DNA of 64,000 bases from Faecalibacterium sp. I3-3-33. Lineage in GTDB: Bacteria > Bacillota > Clostridia > Oscillospirales > Ruminococcaceae. Shown here in pieces: positions 62,112-64,000 of the stretch. A program made the translations under genes and the position numbers. The DNA lies in NCBI RefSeq assembly GCF_023347295.1, contig NZ_CP094469.1:1550001-1614000 (forward strand). Reading direction: 5' to 3'. A model generated the notes under the pieces. That model was given only the letters and a program-made list of their open reading frames with translations, did no database searches and was not told the DNA's origin. Within the stretch, counting starts at the first letter, position 1, and each line of letters starts with the position of its first letter.

Positions 62112-63509
62112 TTACTCTGCCATATCGTTCTTGGGCAGCAGCACGTTCAGCAGAATTGCCACAAAAGCAGCCGGAACAATGCCGGACTCGCCGCAGATCA
62201 GCTGGAAGACCTGCGGAGCCTGTGCCAGAATGCCGCTGTTGGCACCCATGCCGTAGCCCACGCCCAGTGCCACAGACACGATGGTCAGATGGCGCGGGGT
62301 CATCTTTTCCTTGGTGATCAGCTGGATGCCGCTGACCACGATGGAAGAGAACATCATAACGGCTGCACCACCCAGAACAGCCTGCGGCATGATGGAGATC
62401 AGCGCGCCCAGCTTGGGGATCAGGCCGCAGAGGATCAGGAACACAGCACCGGAAGCCAGCGCCATGCGGTTGACCACCTTGGTCATGGCCACCAGACCCA
62501 CGTTCTGGCTGAAAGAGGTGTTGGGCAGCACGCCGAACAGTGCGGCAAAGGTAGAGCCGAGGCCATCGCAGATGACGCCGCCGGACAGCTCCTTATCAGA
62601 GGGTTCGCGGTTCATGCCGCCCTCCATCACGCCGGAGATATCGCCCACGGTCTCCACTGCGGTAACGATGAACATAATCAGCACCGGCAGGATCGCACGG
62701 GCGTCAAATACCACCTTGATCGGCATCAGCTTGGGCACTGCGAACCAGGAAGCCTGTGCCACCTTGTTCCAGTTGAGCACCCATGCCTTGGTGAACTCCA
62801 CGCCATCGGCAGTCACGCCGGTGGTGGGCAGCACCAGACCCATAATGAATGCAGCCACATAACCGGCCAGAATGCCGATGAGGATGGCAGAGGAGCTGAG
62901 GAAACCGGTAGTCCAGTGCTTGAAGAACAGGATGACCACCAGCACGAACAGTGCCAGCAGCAGGTTTTCCACAGAGCCGAAGTCCTTGGCCTTGTTGCCG
63001 CCGCCGAAGGAGTTGATGCCTACCGAGATCAGCGAAAGACCGATGGAAAGCACCACCGTGCCGGTGACCACCGGCGGGAAGAACCTGCGCAGCGGCTTCA
63101 GGAAAAAGCCCAGCACGCTTTCAAAAATACCGCCGATGATGGAGGCACCCATAATCGCGCCATAGGCCAGCACGCCGCCGCCCATCGTGCCCACAACGCT
63201 GTTGAACACGCCGATAAAGCCGGAGCTGGTGCCCATGATAATAGGTACTGCACCGCCCACGGGTCCGATGGTGAACAGCTGCACCAGCGTGACGATACCT
63301 GCCACGAACATGGCGCTTTGCAGCAGGGTGACCTGCAGGTCTGCGAACTCGCCGCCTGCAATGCCGCAGGCGCTGGTGATGATCAGCAGCGGGGTCAGGT
63401 TGCCCACGAACATGGCGCAGACATGCTGCAAGCCCAGCGGGATGGCCTGACGCAGGGACATTTTGGCTTCAAACTGATAAGCCGCTTCTTCAAGCTTGAC
63501 TTCCTTCAA
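62112..63509 (-). CDS. NCS2-family purine (uracil/xanthine) permease
   Basis: A protein of about 465 residues with some 12 to 14 membrane helices. The start is probably TTG 63509, 10 nt from AGGAG; TTG 63527 and GTG 63518 fit worse. SLRQAIPLGLQHVCAMFVGN, LFTIGPVGGAVPIIMGTSSGF cut in its usual places, and LPNTSFSQNVGLVAMTKVVNR are the NCS2 motifs. Xanthine or urate is the likely cargo because of the adjacent hydroxylase. It has its own promoter and no visible purine riboswitch. Confidence 0.93.
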   Translation of the reverse strand: MKEVKLEEAAYQFEAKMSLRQAIPLGLQHVCAMFVGNLTPLLIITSACGIAGGEFADLQVTLLQSAMFVAGIVTLVQLFTIGPVGGAVPIIMGTSSGFIGVFNSVVGTMGGGVLAYGAIMGASIIGGIFESVLGFFLKPLRRFFPPVVTGTVVLSIGLSLISVGINSFGGGNKAKDFGSVENLLLALFVLVVILFFKHWTTGFLSSSAILIGILAGYVAAFIMGLVLPTTGVTADGVEFTKAWVLNWNKVAQASWFAVPKLMPIKVVFDARAILPVLIMFIVTAVETVGDISGVMEGGMNREPSDKELSGGVICDGLGSTFAALFGVLPNTSFSQNVGLVAMTKVVNRMALASGAVFLILCGLIPKLGALISIMPQAVLGGAAVMMFSSIVVSGIQLITKEKMTPRHLTIVSVALGVGYGMGANSGILAQAPQVFQLICGESGIVPAAFVAILLNVLLPKNDMAE

Positions 63510-63575
63510 AAATTCCACTCTCCTCAAGGTTTTAAAGGTTTATGCGGTTCGGATGCTTTGCAAAAAAGCGAAAAT

Positions 63576-63604
63576 ATTATAGCAAAATGCAGATAAGATG
63601 TAAA
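63576..63604 (-). promoter_or_regulatory. SigA-type promoter for the permease gene
   Basis: On the minus strand TTTACA (63604-63599), a 17-bp spacer and TATAAT (63581-63576). The leader is about 60 nt, too short for a full purine aptamer. Confidence 0.82.
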
Positions 63605-63670
63605 ATAAGTATGACTTTTATATGAAAAATTGCTGCATTCTATAATCGAACTTTTCTCCGGCAGACAAGC

Positions 63671-63742
63671 AAAAAAGCAGGGTTTCTGCATGATTTGTCC
63701 AGCCTGATGTTGCTGGCAGCATACAGAATCCCCTGCTTTTTT
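63671..63742. terminator. Bidirectional terminator left of the RmlD-like gene
   Basis: AAAAAAGCAGGG (63671-63682) and CCCTGCTTTTTT (63731-63742) are perfect 12-bp arms, with partial TTTCTG/CAGAAT pairing inside. On the minus strand it ends the gene whose stop is at 63794. Confidence 0.85.
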
Positions 63743-63793
63743 TGTGCTTTTCTCTGTTTTTTGTGCGATACGGAAAAATTTGATTCTCTGAGG

Positions 63794-64000
63794 TCAGCGC
63801 AATCCATAATCCCGCAAACAGCGCGTTAACCCTTCCTGTGTGGTGTCAAACACGATGCCCTGCGCCCGCAGCTTGCTGCAATCCATCGCAAGATTCCGTG
63901 CCCAGTCAGCTTCCTGAATATCGACCGTGATTCCCAGTGTCTCAGCGAACTGCCGGGCGGTCAGCACCATGTTTTCAGCGTTTTCGCTGCCGAAGTTATA
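63794..64000 (-). CDS. RmlD-like sugar-nucleotide reductase, C-terminal fragment cut by window edge
   Basis: An open frame of 68 codons reaches the window end on the minus strand and stops at 63796-63794. It reads NFGSENAENMVLTARQF, later WARNLAMDCSKLRAQGI and EGLTRCLRDYG. This is the end of an extended short-chain dehydrogenase such as dTDP-4-dehydrorhamnose reductase (RmlD) or a related epimerase. The start and NAD site lie outside the window. Confidence 0.75.
   Translation of the reverse strand, partial: YNFGSENAENMVLTARQFAETLGITVDIQEADWARNLAMDCSKLRAQGIVFDTTQEGLTRCLRDYGLR

Noticed and set aside
62289..63596. 435-codon open frame on the plus strand
   Set aside because: It is antisense to the NCS2 permease; the translation is His/Ala/Gln-rich without structure.
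63510..63670. Purine riboswitch upstream of the permease
   Set aside because: The leader from the predicted start is only about 60 nt and shows no three-way junction with the conserved loops.

Overview
The window is a GC-rich (roughly 55-60% by eye), densely coding bacterial chromosome segment with strong Shine-Dalgarno sites, a tyrosine T-box and Firmicutes-type gene orders (priA-def-fmt-rsmB-rlmN-prpC-prkC-rsgA-thiN-spoVM; spoIIIAA-AH; nusB-xseAB-ispA-dxs-tlyA-nadK-argR-recN; era-yqzL-recO). Protein style and composition suggest a gut Clostridia/Oscillospiraceae genome close to Faecalibacterium, Gemmiger or Subdoligranulum. That placement is inference; no rRNA is present to test it. No rRNA, tRNA, CRISPR array or insertion sequence was seen.

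Layout. 1-9.7 kb (+): end of priA, an AT-rich GIY-YIG nuclease gene inserted between priA and def, then the translation/signalling operon ending in thiN and an unlisted 26-codon spoVM-like gene. 9.8-18.6 kb (+): a SPOCS/LysM (SipL-like) gene, ligA, and a complete spoIIIAA-AH operon. 18.8-30.9 kb (+): asp23, a nusB-to-recN housekeeping and isoprenoid operon, and T-box-controlled tyrS. 30.9-36.3 kb (-): asd-dapA-dapB for lysine/DAP, with capA, a stand-alone aspartokinase-type ACT protein and a PTS IIA protein. 36.4-43.1 kb (+): queA, tgt, yajC, two membrane proteins (one SpoIIM-like), radA and a Xer-type recombinase.

A roughly 0.7-kb gene-poor gap at 43.1-43.8 kb holds a 28-bp dif-like site (11-6-11 architecture), three terminators and the decayed 3' end of a second queA. 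The prevailing gene orientation flips here, as expected at a replication terminus. From 43.8 kb most genes are on the minus strand: a muramoyl amidase, mutS2, recO, yqzL, era, ybeY and phoH. A small PadR/DUF2812 unit with paired operators and a 64-aa orphan follow on the plus strand.

52.2-63.5 kb is a selenium-dependent molybdenum hydroxylase locus: yqeB, an xdhC-family gene, a DUF3343 gene, a cysteine desulfurase, yedF, an orphan selD, yqeC, the three xanthine-dehydrogenase-type subunits, a MocA-like nucleotidyltransferase and an NCS2 purine permease. Together these would import a purine, build the Mo/Se cofactor and oxidise the purine. The window ends in the 3' part of an RmlD-like reductase gene.

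The most notable items are the dif-like site at the strand switch, the missed small genes spoVM and yqzL, the sporulation gene set in a lineage that may be considered asporogenous, the queA remnant, and the twin PadR operators.
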